A program made the translations under genes and the position numbers. Below are positions 1 through 11,192 of a DNA stretch of 64,000 nucleotides, piece by piece (the first letter of the stretch is position 1; every line of letters begins with the position of its first letter). Source of the DNA: Saccharum officinarum (Eukaryota > Streptophyta > Magnoliopsida > Poales > Poaceae); assembly GCA_020631735.1 (NCBI GenBank), contig CM036215.1, forward strand, positions 17,262,346 through 17,326,345, in the 5' to 3' direction. Under the pieces are notes generated by a model. It was not told where the DNA came from, searched no databases, and saw only the letters and a list, made by a program, of their open reading frames with translations.

Positions 1-60
1 CCATGGATATAAAATACACAAATAGTCCACTAAATCAGAGATTGGAGGAAAACATGCAAT

Positions 61-226
61 ATAGATCAGAGAACAACTTTCATTTTCATGTAATGCAAAG
101 CAATATTCATCATTAAAAGAATTGATTGATCATAGCAAGAAATATAGATCAGAGAACAACTTTCATTTTCATGTAATGCAAAGCAGTATTCGTCATTAAA
201 AGAACTGATTGATCATAGCAAGAAAT
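61..226. repeat. 83-bp tandem duplication in a STICHEL-like gene intron
   Basis: Two direct copies (61-143 and 144-226) differ at about three positions. They lie in the intron just beyond the splice donor at 229-230, so the second copy ends a few bases from the exon. No coding content is seen. This looks like a local replication-slippage duplication. Confidence 0.85.
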
Positions 227-230
227 TTAC

Positions 231-2183
231 CAGATCATTGACAAGTGAAGGAGTTATCTTTTTCCCTAACAAACTCAATTGATCTAACATTGTTTCTGCA
301 TCTCGTAGTGAGCCATCTGAATTCAGAGCTATCAAATCCAAAGCTGCCAGCTCAACATCAAGATTTTCCTTAACACAAATTTTCCTCAAGCGGCACACAG
401 GGTCAACATCTTTGATCTTAGAGAACACATACTTCTGGCAACGTGATATAACTGCTCGAGGTAGGTTGTCAGGGTCAATTGTAATAAATATGAACACAAC
501 ATGAGGAAATGGTTCATCAAGAAACTTCAGAAATGCTGACCACAATTTGGAAGGTATCATGTGGCATTCATCAACAACAAACACCTTATACCGGGACAAA
601 GGTGCAGATGGCGGCAAATTTTCCAGTAAGTGCTTAATTATGTTTATACTCTTTCTGTTACTTGCGTCAACTTCTTTTAGATTGGTACCTTTTCCACTGA
701 AGAAGTCAGTGCACTGATTACATACCCCACAGGGTTTGTTATCTCCAGTATTAAGGCAATTTAGAGCTGCTGAAAATATCCTTGCAGTCGATGTTTTTCC
801 TGTTCCACGAGGACCTTGAAAAAGATAGGCAGGAGCTATCCTTTCCCTTGTTATAGCATTACTAAGTGATTGGGCTGCAATGTTTTGACCAACAATTTCA
901 GGGAATGCCCTTGGTCTATATTTTTGGCTCAAGCTTCTCAGGTCTGACTCGGCCAGATCAGCACTACGAACAGATCGATCCATCCCATCCTGGCTTTTGC
1001 AGCTTGACCATCTTTTCCCATCTAACCGGCTTGAAGCTTCCATATCAAGCTCCCCTATATTGGTTGAGAGTTCATCACTTGATGAATCAAACGATGAAGA
1101 ACCAAAATCACAGCTATTACCCAAAAGTGGCATTCCCTGAGCAGACTTTTTCGAATGTGCCCATTTCATTGAACCAAATGATCTCTTCTTCTTATGCATT
1201 GTCTGACTCCCACATATTAGGCTGCTACCTTTTCTTCGAAGTATAGCAGATAGTGAAGGAGAATAATTACTTCCTTCAGATCTTCGATGTTTTCTCCTCT
1301 TTGATGCATAGCAAGGGACATGCGACCTCTGACTTCTCAGAACTGCTGATTGGTTAGACTCATCACCATCAAAAGAAGTAGCAGTCCTTGCATCCCAAGA
1401 ACCAACAGTGCTGGTGTTCCTTCTTACGTGCCTGTAATAGGAGCTAGTAGAAACAGGTGTGCAAGAAAAGGAAGATTCCTCTCTTCTACCTATTTTCAGT
1501 AGTTTTGAGGGATTTGAAGAGCTGACACATCCACATGCAGCAAATAGCGGAGATGTAGGACGAGATAAGTAACCTCTTTGAAATATCTCCAGAGTCTCTG
1601 AGTTGCAGTTCTCAGTACCCTCAGATTGCTCACCAGAGTGAACCTGAAGATCTGACAACTTCGAGACATCTTGGTTTCTGACTGCTCCTTTTCTGGACAA
1701 AACACCCTTTCTCCTTCTAGCTATTCTTTTGACAGGAGTACATGATGTTGAACTCTGAACATTGTAGATGCTGGCTGGAGGATCCAAATATGCATCACCT
1801 TTGGAGTTTACCCCATTACATTTGCATGGACTGTCCAAGCTTAGCTCGCCAGATGGTTGCTTAACTTCCTCATCTATCTTCATTCCACTTTCACTAGATT
1901 TACAAGAATTCTGCCTCCAATTGTAGAGATAAACCTTTCTTCGTTTCTTATCAGTGTTTGGAGGCACACAAGGTGACTCATTGAGCTTTGGCGCTAAATT
2001 ACTAGAAACCCCACCGTTGCATGTAATCCTTGAGGTGGCCACCAGTGACCTAGAACTCAAAGGTGATCTCCATGTTGAGCAAGTATCAGGATCCTGCAAG
2101 CAGCGCGCCTTTTGCAAAGCAGTAAGTTCCTTCCTCAAGTGAAGCTCACTTGGGCCAACACACCCTCCAACCATAGTCCCCAT
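231..2183 (-). CDS. STICHEL-like protein (DNA polymerase III gamma/tau-like AAA+ domain), first coding exon, partial
   Basis: This exon encodes about 651 residues and ends at a clean donor (GT at 229-230), so the gene continues beyond the left edge. Residues 1-415 are Ser- and basic-rich and contain RRKVYLYNWR near residue 80, a motif I associate with the STICHEL family. The AAA+ clamp-loader module starts with KYRPRAFPEIVGQ (about 418), followed by Walker A GPRGTGKTS (about 456), a four-cysteine zinc module CLNTGDNKPCGVCNQC (about 475-490), Walker B VFVVDECHM (about 532) and the arginine-finger segment ISRC (about 578). Arabidopsis STICHEL controls trichome branching; the family is a plant offshoot of the bacterial clamp-loader subunit, and its biochemical role is not settled. 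Start: ATG at 2183 (a second ATG three codons on), 27 bp inside an acceptor at 2211-2212. Which STICHEL-like paralogue this is cannot be decided, because the C-terminal part is missing. Confidence 0.9.
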
Positions 2184-2522
2184 CTCCAGTCTGGAAAGAC
2201 GCCGATTTGTCTAACAGAGAGAAAAATAGTAAATATTAAATGACATCACCATTCAGGAAAAGAACTAAGGTATGTTCACTGCAAACAATTTTAAAGTGTT
2301 CTACAACTTAAAATAGGTGCAAATTACAAAGGCGCATAGTTGATACATCTTATCTTAAGAACATAAAAAATGGGTATAAAGCAGTGAACACAATTTCAGC
2401 TTCCGAAGCAGCATGCTCAAGCTGCAACTTGGGAAGGAATGCATATCAAGAACAGGAAGTAGGGCGCACATGATTGGGGACAAAGAAACTACAGTCTAGT
2501 ACCAAGAGGAAACTACTAGATT

Positions 2523-2697
2523 AAAAAAAAAGGGCAGACCCAGTGCTAGAGGCTCCCACACGAGTGGGGTCTGGGGAAGGGAATAACCGAAACAAAGTCT
2601 TACCCCCGCAGAAATTCTGCAGAGAGACGGCTTCGAACCCAGGACCTGGTGACTCGGTGAGCTAACACTCACCAACTGCACCAGGCCTGCCCTTTTT
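2523..2697 (-). mobile_element. tRNA-derived SINE with 16-bp target-site duplication
   Basis: On the minus strand the element starts near 2697 and ends in a poly-T run at 2523. It has a box A-like segment (plus-strand 2670-2687) and a box B matching GGTTCGAAGCC (about 2629-2640), the internal RNA polymerase III promoter of tRNA-derived SINEs. Perfect 16-bp direct repeats AGGAAACTACTAGATT flank it at 2507-2522 and 2698-2713. A T-rich 3' end and long target duplication fit grass SINEs. It lies in the leader intron of the STICHEL-like gene. Confidence 0.88.
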
Positions 2698-2736
2698 AGG
2701 AAACTACTAGATTGCAATTAAAAAAATAATTCATTC

Positions 2737-3312
2737 CAAAGTTTTGCTAGGTGCTAGGCGAAATCTAGGCGATGACCCTTAGCCTAGCGACTAGTCCAGC
2801 CTAGGCTAGCCTAGGCGACGCTAGGCATTTTTCTAGGCGGGAGGATGTCACCGGCGGGGAGGAGTTTCTGGTGACGAAGAGACTGGCAGGGAGGAGCACG
2901 AGCTCGTCGAGGAGGAAGTTCCAGGCGGGGAGCAGCGTCGCCGGCGAGACTTGTCAGGCGGGGAGGAGTCTCGCCGGCAGAATCTGCTTCCAGGCGAGGA
3001 GCGCAGCGGGTGGGACCTGCTTCCCGGCGGAGGTCGAGGCGAGTACAAGCAGGCGCACGACTTTCTTTCCCCCTTCTCCCCCTTATCCTTCTCCAGCGCG
3101 CGGCTTCCTTTCCCGCGCCTAAAGCTCTGCGCGCGCGCTCGCTCGCCCTTGGAGCCCAAATTTCGCACGCGCTCGCCCGCGGAGCCAAAATTTCGCGCCT
3201 AGGCGCTCCGCCCGCCTAGAGGGCCGACTACCCCCCTAGTCCAGGCGCCAGGCCATAGCCTAGCGACTAGTCGCGCCTAGGCGCATCCTAATCGTCGACT
3301 TTCAAAACCTTG
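2737..3312. mobile_element. Non-autonomous hAT-type element (576 bp), GC-rich, with 8-bp TSD
   Basis: The ends are imperfect inverted repeats (CAAAGTTTTG at the left, CAAAACCTTG at the right), extended by subterminal CTAGGCG/CTAGTCG repeats. Perfect 8-bp direct repeats ATTCATTC occur at 2729-2736 and 3313-3320, the hAT signature. The interior (2840-3200) is strongly GC-rich with GGCGGGGAGGAG-like repeats. Open frames inside are low-complexity and unconvincing as proteins. It is inserted in the STICHEL-like leader intron, 15 bp from the SINE duplication. Confidence 0.85.
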
Positions 3313-4076
3313 ATTCATTCTACAAAATGAATAACATTGTTTTAACCATCTAAAGGTAGATTGCTGAGTCAGACCCTATAAGTGTGCAGATATGTGGACC
3401 GATTTTCGTGGAAACATAGAATCAGGCAGACCTTACCAAAGGTTATTCCCATTATGTTACAGTAAGTTCTCAGGTAATATAGAGAAATTATTTTGGTTCT
3501 TTTAAGAAAAGAAATTATAAAGAGATGGTGAAGGAAAGTTCATGCCATTTTATCTGATGCCAAATTGGATGGTCATCAACGGTTTAAAAGCATAGAAAGC
3601 ACTTAAAACCAAATAAAAGAATGACATATGTGATATACTGATGGGTATCCGTGGTAAAAAAGAAAAATCAGAACGTACCATCATGAAAAATAAATGCTTT
3701 GCGCAAAACGTGAAACCTAAGCTGGTTGCAACCAGATTTTTGAGAAGGATTTGATGCAAAAGAGAGGAGAAATGATTTCTTGTACAATCTATTCCTCAAT
3801 CTGGAAAGGGGAGGCGGGAATCAATACTCAGTTTGGAAGAAAGAAAAACGGCACCAGGAAGAGGGTCGGGATGATATGAATGTTAGATGAAAAGGAATCT
3901 GAAATACTTTGGGAGCCGACGAACGCATTGCAAATCAAATTTGCAGCCGCTAAGCATGCAAGAATCAATCCCCAGGAACCAGGAGCTGGAGAGGCCTGGA
4001 GCACACAGCACTACAGCAGCATTCCGCCACCAAGATCCAAAACGTGCTTGGAAGAAAAAGGGGGAGAAGAACTCAC

Positions 4077-4280
4077 CGGCAATCACGGAGCAAGCCAGGA
4101 GGCAGGTGGGATCGACGAAACCTGCAGCGCGCACGGGAAGGAGGGGCAACGAACGAACAGTTCAAACTGGTCCTAGTCTAGAAAGGCATCAAGAAGCCAA
4201 AAGGCGTCGAAAAAGGAGGCGCCTTTGGAGGTGGAACCTACATCCATCGCCGTCGGGCAGTGAATGCCGGAGGAGACGGT
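4077..4280 (-). other. Predicted 5'-UTR leader exon of the STICHEL-like gene
   Basis: The coding exon is preceded by a pyrimidine-rich acceptor at 2211-2212, which implies an upstream leader exon. The best candidate ends at a strong donor (CCG|GTGAGT on the minus strand, GT at 4075-4076). A TATA-like TTTAAAT lies at 4303-4309, which would place the start near 4275. This gives a leader intron of about 1.87 kb (2211-4076) that contains a SINE and an hAT-type element. Splice signals are seen; transcription is inferred. Confidence 0.45.
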
Positions 4281-4439
4281 GATTCGAAACAGCACGCGGG
4301 CGGATTTAAAATCTTCCCCCACCACCCCTGCTGTCACAGGCGCTTCTTGCTCCGTGTGTTCCCTCTGCACCACAGTACAGTTGTCGGCTGACACACACAG
4401 AATATAACGCAGCAGAAATGGATCTCTTTTTTCAAAAAA

Positions 4440-5070
4440 CAATCAACCGGATAATAAAATCAGGAAGGTTAAAGGGCCTTTAGTTTTTCTATATGGCCAA
4501 ATAGTCATTTTGGTCCCAAAATTACCGTTCAAGGTTTAGTTTCATCACTAGGCCCCCTTTGGAATAGATGGAAATGTCTCTTTTTGTGTGTTTTCGTTAT
4601 AAAAAATAAACCAGCTCCTGTCCTGTGAAATTATTGTGTTCCAAAGATGGTCTAAACTTTTAAAGTGATCATTTCAGTCATCAGACTTTACTTCTACACT
4701 CTGCTTTAGTCCTCAAACTTTGCACTTGTGGCTCAATTTCATCCATGTAATATGAGTAAATTGAGCCCAAAATGTATAGTTTAAGAACTGAAACAGTTAC
4801 TTCAATAGTTCTAGGATGAAACTAAATCCAAAAATAAAGTTTGAAGACTGAAGTAAACATTTGAAAGTTCAAGGACGAAATTGAACCTTAGACGAGAGTT
4901 GGGATTAAAATGCTTATTTTGCTTTTTTTTTAAAATGTCTCTTTGTGATATTAGTAGTCAAGTTAGGTTCCAAAATATTGGTTGTGGTTTGAGTCTAAAT
5001 GAAATATGACTGTATGCACATACTGTGTAATTCTAAAAAAAACAATTACTAGAATGAATTATTGTGCTTT
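4440..5070. other. Intergenic AT-rich stretch, no gene seen
   Basis: AT-rich sequence upstream of the STICHEL-like promoter. It has no convincing ORF and no clear element ends. Confidence 0.5.
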
Positions 5071-5071
5071 G

Positions 5072-5274
5072 CCTCCGTAAAATATACTGCGTTCATCCTA
5101 GAACAAATATAGTTACAGGTTTGGTCATAGTCAAACTAACTTAAGTTTAACTAAGTTAAAAAAAATAGACTCCAAATAAAAATATTATAAAAAATATTAT
5201 ATGACAAATCTAATTATACTTATTTAGTATGACAAGCATTACTATCGTATATAAATTAGTCAAATTTAAAATAT
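5072..5274. mobile_element. Probable Stowaway-like MITE remnant
   Basis: The left part resembles the start of grass Stowaway/Mariner MITEs (CTCCGT..., then a GTTC...CTAG-like subterminal). The right terminal repeat is not recognisable, so the call is tentative. Confidence 0.35.
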
Positions 5275-5568
5275 TTTTTAGAGACCCAGTACCGACGCAA
5301 ACACTTATATTCATGAGCGTACACTCACTCGTATGAACACAAAGATGCAGACGCTCATATACATGAGTATACACTCACCCCTATGAATGTACATACGCAC
5401 ATCTTATCCCTAAGAGCATCTTCAAAGAACTGAGTTGACTGATAAATCTCGAGATTGATGAAGCCACCATAGAAGCCTCAGTATCGACGAACACATCGAT
5501 AAATCCAGAACAATGCGAGTACATGTATCAAGTCGAGGATTTGAGTCCTGATGGGCAGGTTCGACCAT
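5275..5568 (-). mobile_element. Possible truncated SINE/retroposon 3' part
   Basis: On the minus strand the segment begins with tRNA-like GGTTCG/GACTCAAATCC sequence near 5540-5565 and ends in GTACTGGGTCTC followed by an A/T-rich run near 5275. It contains alternating GTGTACGCTCATGAATAT-like repeats. No target duplication was identified. Confidence 0.35.
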
Positions 5569-5591
5569 AATAAACCTAATCAACCAACAGT

Positions 5592-5701
5592 CTGTTCGTT
5601 TCGCTGGATTGTTGTGGCTGAAAGTACTGTTTGCTGATTTATTATGAGAGAAAAACACTGCTGGATGACTGTTGATTCTGCTGATATGCTCAAACGAACA
5701 A
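5592..5701. mobile_element. Small MITE with TGTTCGTTT/AAACGAACA ends
   Basis: About 110 bp bounded by inverted ends TGTTCGTTT (5592) and AAACGAACA (near 5701). The interior contains GAGAGAAAAACACTGCTGG, also seen in related segments near 7.5 kb and 58.9 kb. It carries no coding capacity. Confidence 0.5.
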
Positions 5702-6974
5702 GGTGCAAGTTGGCAAATTCGATTGAGCACTATTCTATAACTCCATCTTTCTAACCGTAATTGTATTATTATAAGTTTTTAAAAAACCATAATATTACTA
5801 AAACTGTATGGCATTTTTATGTTTCCAAAACTCCACCCTACAACTGTCTCTTCTAAACCTTTGATTTTATATGCCTATGAATTCTGAAACTATAATAACT
5901 TCTTAATATATACACCATGGTTTTATATTACTACAGCATCGAGACCGTGCGTTTACAAAACTTTTTAAAACGTGAAAATGGATGGGTTTCAGGTTCACGT
6001 ACTGTGTTTTCTTGGAATTCCCACACTGATTTAGGCAGTGGTTTGTCCGTCAAAGCACGGGCCGAGGTCATCAGCTGTTTGTTTTGGCAACACGAGTTCA
6101 TCAAATAAAGAATTGGGCCACAGGCCCACCACAGCCGTCGAAACATGCATAAAGATGCCGTGTTTAGGATAGTTCCAGATTATTTGAGATTTCAATACGC
6201 TTGGTCCGGACTCAGCTTTTGACAATGATAAGTTTCTTTGTGGTGCGGTCTTCGATCTCTGTCTGGCTCCGGCGGCGTCTCTTACAGTTTCGGTTCCTGG
6301 CAGCGGCGGCCGTCGGCGAGTCAGGCAGGCAGGGAGGCCTCATGGGGCTTCGTTGTAATTTTTCTTTTCCTAGGGGCTTCTCTGCAAGTTCGGTTGACAC
6401 AGCTGTGCTCTGTATCCTTTGCGTATGTACTGGTCTGTATGATGTCTTTGTACGCTTTCCTTAACTTTTAATACAGTCCGGTATTATAAAAAAAAGTTTC
6501 TTTGTTGATTGACGAACGCAGTTACCAAGGAAGAAGCAAGGGCACATTTTCTAGCAATTGGGAGGACTGTTCTGCAGGAGGAATTGACAGCCAAGCTAGG
6601 GGCGAAACGAGACTGCAGAGCGTTGATTTTGCTTATTATAAAACGGTGGAAGCAATGGAGTTGTTTTTATTTTAAGAAAACGAAGATGTAGCCGCCTCAA
6701 GTCTGAAAGCTGAAGGCGGTAAAATTGGCTTCCCCGGTTTGTTTGAATTTGAATTATACAGTATAATATATAATGTATATATATAACCATATACCATATA
6801 CGGACCCTGGTATATGGTACTGCTTGCGACGATGTACACGCTGACACAAACCTCCGTTCACGAGGATCGCACGGACATGATTAATGCCAACGTGATCGGC
6901 ATTATTACAGCCTTCAAACTTCAATTCAAATAAATATAAAAGCGCTGCAACTTACTCGACTCTTGCCTCCTTTA

Positions 6975-7106
6975 GGCCTCGTTCGGTTATACTAGATTCC
7001 ACCGGGAATCAATCTAGATGATCAAAGACTATATAAATTAGAATTAGAATAACATTTCAGCTAGGAATTAATCCTGGAAACCGTTCTCTGGCAACCGAAC
7101 GGGCGC
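6975..7106. mobile_element. Tourist/PIF-Harbinger MITE (132 bp), TTA target duplication
   Basis: The ends are imperfect inverted repeats: GGCCTCGTTCGGTT at the left, AACCGAACGGGCGC at the right. The flanking trinucleotides are TTA at 6972-6974 and 7107-7109, as expected for PIF/Harbinger-mobilised MITEs. Confidence 0.85.
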
Positions 7107-7469
7107 TTACTGTATTTTCGAAAAGTTCATAGGATGTCTCTAGTGGTTATATGTATTGGAATAATATTCAAACCTTCTACTCGGTGAAATCATAAGAACT
7201 CTTTAGAAAAACATACTTTGAAGTTTCAAAAATCCTGAAACTATACATCACCATAGATGTACATTATACAAAAACAAATTTATATTATAGGAAAATTTGA
7301 TATTCGAACTTAATCTCAAATTTTCCTACCAATGTACATTTATAGATGTACTATGGATGTGTAGTTTCATTTTTTAAAACTCTTAAGTTTGTTTTGTTAA
7401 AATATTTTCATGATTCCACCGAGTACGAGTACAGAGGGTTTGCACTAAAGATTTTCCATATTTTCCCCT

Positions 7470-7940
7470 TTATCCTGTTCGCTTCAACTTATCAGCCCGG
7501 CTTATCAGTCATGGTATAGTGTTTTTCTCTCACAACAAAACAGCATCAGCCAGCTTATCAGCCGCAACTTACTTTTGCTCGCCGTTGGAGAATCCTCACT
7601 TGCTTAAGTCTGGTTTAATTTCCAAAAATTTTTGGGTTCACCCATCACATCGAATGTTTGGACATATGCATGGAGTACTAAATATAGACGAAAAAAACTA
7701 ATTGCATAGTTTGGTTGGAAATCACGAGATGAATCTTTTAAGCCTAATTAGTCTATGATTAGCCTTAAATGCTACAGTAATACACATGTGCTAATGACTG
7801 ATTAATTAGGCTTAATAAATTCATATCGCAGTTTCCAGGTGAGCTATGTAATTAGTTTTTTTTATTAATATTCGAAAACCCTTTCTTACATTTCATGAAA
7901 CATCCGATATAACACCTAGAAATTTTCTTTTCACGAACTA
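7470..7940. mobile_element. Two MITE-like remnants
   Basis: 7473-7590 repeats the CTTATCAGCC/GTTTTTCTCTCACAACA theme of the small MITE at 5.6 kb. 7595-7940 contains the conserved Tourist interior (GAGTACTAAATATAGACGAA, a CACGAGATGAATCTTTTAAG segment, ATTAGTCTATGATT) and ends in CACGAACTAAACACAACC. Clean target duplications were not found, so the boundaries are approximate. Confidence 0.5.
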
Positions 7941-8254
7941 AACACAACCTTACTTTTACACGCACAGGCCTAGCTCGTCATCTCACCAAAAGGGAACTCC
8001 GGAAATGGATGATGGAGCACCCATAATTAATAATTCATGATTCATTCACGCGCGTTCGTGTCATGTGTGAACTGTGAAAGTGCAGGAAGGAACAGGAGGA
8101 ATCAAGGCGACAATGGACCAGCGGCAAATGCAGAGTCCTCTCTAACACAGAGGATTTCCTTCAGATTCTGTGGTTGCAGTGTCGGAGGACCACGCCCAGA
8201 CATAAACTTAATACAAGAAGTTCGAAGTGCAATTATTGGGTTATATTTGATACA

Positions 8255-8475
8255 CGTTAGTTATGTGTTAGTTACTAGTTGAGACTAAAAATTAACATAA
8301 GTTAGTTATGTGTTAGTTAGTTAGACAGCTAGTTAGTTAACTACTAGTTAAAGACTTGTCAGTTTATATGCGCTAGACCTAATTTTTAGCTAGCTAGCAA
8401 TTAGCCCCATCTCACGCAATAGGCAGAGCTATCCGGCTAGTTAGCTAACTACTAGCAATTAGCTAGCTATGCAAT
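8255..8475. repeat. TAGTTAG/CTAGCTA low-complexity repeat
   Basis: Irregular repeats of TAGTTAG, GTGTTAGTTAG and GCTAGCTAG run through this stretch, with strong self-complementarity around CTAG. No gene is seen from here to about 9545. Confidence 0.6.
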
Positions 8476-9545
8476 ATGCTTCGGACAACACGCCCTCTCC
8501 TTCTCAGCAACTATGTCTGTGTGGAGGAGGAGGTCACAAAAATATTAAAATATAAAAAAGTATGTTCCAAACTAAAATTTTAGAAACTAGTAGTTAGCTG
8601 ACTAGCTCTGAGACACTATAATAAATCCCCGTGACATCGATAGAAACTGCTCATGTAAGGTATGGTATATATTCCCTATAATCCACGTGACATCGATAGA
8701 AACTAGTATTTAATTGTATTGGAGGATGTGGATCTATCCGGTTTATGTTCTATCCCTATTGTGTAGAAGTTAGTTGTGTTTCTATTTTTTCATTTACCAT
8801 CCATAGATATTGCATATCTGGAAAATTCAAGGTTCATTTTTTTAGAATTACAATTTATAGAACACAATATTGCACTCTCATTAATATTAGATTTTCACAG
8901 AAAATAAGTATCATCTTTTACTAGCCTCGATTACTTGTTGACAACTTTCACTAGCCTCTGCCACCCTATCACTTCCATGGAAACTCATGGACGTCATCAT
9001 CATCCTTTTCTTTGTTTTCCTCTTTGTCACCATCTCGATCATCAACCACCCTTTGTTCATTCTCCTGCTCCTCAAATGCCTGTACGTTACATGAGCCCCG
9101 ATATACCTAGAACAAACATGGGGCGATGTCACAAATCAATACATAATATATGTCCGGTATGAAGTTTGGCTCTTGATGTGAAGATGGCCCTCTTGGGCAG
9201 GAGCGTCCCTAGGCCTGTGCGACTACTCAGGGCCTCGAAATCTAAGGGGCCCATGCTAATATAAGTACCCTAAGTATATATTATGTTTTATGCTTTGTTT
9301 CAAGCATCCGTAAAGTGTGAAATTCCCAAGCTAAATCTAATATGTAGTCTATCATGGTGGTAGATGGTTTTTACATCCCTACATCCTGTTTCTCCGCTTT
9401 CGCGAAAGGCAAATCAAGGAGATAGTTACTTGATGTCTAGTTGTAATCAATTGTTTATCTTTTTATCAGTCCATACTATTATATATATTTTTATAATACC
9501 TTATATTTTATATTATCATTGTTTTAGTTTGACACTTAATTGAGG

Positions 9546-9962
9546 TGTAAGGATCTTTGGATGGCTAGAGGGTTGAATAGCCTAATTAAAATTTCTTGTG
9601 AGTATAAACACTAGGCCAAACGGTTAGACCAAGAGGAGGCCCTAATAAAACTACGCCTAGATATGTTTTGCAAGCCTAAGGTGAGAGCAACCTACACAAT
9701 TTTAGTATCAAGACTATGAACAAAACTAAGTTACTAGAATTGAACAGACTTAGTTTGCTCCCTAGATGACAAGTCCTAATATCTCTACTTTATGAATTGT
9801 AAGAACACAATGTAAAGCACAAGAGAGTAGAGTGATCAAATGTGATACCACACAAGGGATGACAAAAGATATATCCTTGTGGGTGACTTGCCAGTCACCT
9901 ATGTCCACATTGAGGTGAATTCTAAGATCATCACTTCTCTACCAAGACTCAACCCCGCAAGC
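9546..9962. repeat. Truncated Sirevirus-like LTR fragment 1
   Basis: It starts with TGTAAGGATCTTTGGATGG and the phrase GGCTAGAGGGTTGAATAGCC, shared with LTR starts at 9963, 11193 and 62385. It is cut off where the next LTR-type sequence begins. No internal coding domain is attached. Confidence 0.55.
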
Positions 9963-11192
9963 TGAAAGATCTTAAATGGCTATAGGGGGTGAATAGCCTA
10001 ATTAAAAATCTACAAATTACTAGAGCAAAATGATTAGTATAACAAATGGCGATAGAAAGTTTTGCTCTAGCTCTACTAAGTGATGCAAGCCACCTATCCA
10101 AACAATTATATTATAATCTCTATGGCACACAAAGGTCTAGGTTGCTAATTCTATACTAGTGAGCTAGCTAGCACAAGAGATACTCCTAATTACTTCTTGC
10201 TTCTCAACTAAGCAAATCTAGTTATTTCTACCACTACACAAATATAACAAAGTGTGAACGCAAGAGATAGAGTTAGTTACCAATTCTGGCAAGTGAAGAT
10301 CAATCAATCAAATAATGAATACCAAGTGATCCAAGGAGATAAATGACACAATGATTTTTTCTCCCGAGGTTCACGTTCTTGCCGGCACGCTAGTCCCCCG
10401 TTATGTTAACCACACACTTGGTGGTTCGGTGGCTAATAGGTGTTTCACAAACCTAGCCCAACAAATGGGCGCTGCAAGAACCTACCCACAAGTGAGGGTA
10501 ACTCAATGACACGAGCAATTTACTAGAGTGACTTTTGGCGCTCCACCGGGGAATAAGCCCAAGAACCCCTCACAATACAATCCTTGATTGGGGGCGGATA
10601 CAATCACCAAATCCCCTCACCAATTAACAAATCACCAACAGTTTAGGTGATGACAATCACCAAGAGTAACAAGAAATCTACAATCACAATCACCACCTAG
10701 TGCCACCAAATATGCAACCTCAAATACACACACTAGGGTTTCCCCCAAATCCTCTCATGAATGAGCACCAAGCTTAGAGAAGGAGAGGAGAGGGAGGAGA
10801 TGCTCTTGAAGCTCTCAAGATCAACACTTAGGGCTCGATCTCTCACTTGATTGGAGCACAAATGCTTGGGAGTGAGAGAGGAGGAGAGGAGAGCTTGTTC
10901 TTCTCTTAGGGTTCTCAAGATGCAAGAATGGGAAAGAGTTCTGTTAAAGAAAGGAAGGGGACAACTCCTTTTACCCCAGTCGGCTAGCTAGTTCCCATCG
11001 CACAGCTTGCCCAGCACCCTAGCGCAGGCCTCTGCTCACCAACGAGTAGAAGGCAACGGCAACCACAACGGTCACTCCCTTTGTTACTGCCCTAGCCCAC
11101 TCCAACGGACGGGAGACAGAGCGACGAGGCTTCCACGCGAAGGAACAATAGCCGTGTCAACGCTGCACCCGCACATGACCGCAGGTCACAAC
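9963..11192. repeat. Sirevirus-like LTR fragment 2
   Basis: Begins TGAAAGATCTTAAATGGC followed by GGGGGTGAATAGCC. It contains the block AAATGACACAATGATTTTTT and a GGTTCACGTTCTTGCCGGC segment that recur in neighbouring copies. Small open frames are not convincing genes. Confidence 0.55.

Noticed and set aside
866..1246. 126-residue plus-strand frame over the STICHEL-like exon
   Set aside because: It is the antisense of the AAA+ domain coding sequence and has no recognisable motifs.
2811..3219. Several overlapping basic/proline-rich frames near 3 kb
   Set aside because: They sit in the GC-rich core of the hAT-type MITE on both strands, with low complexity and no family match.
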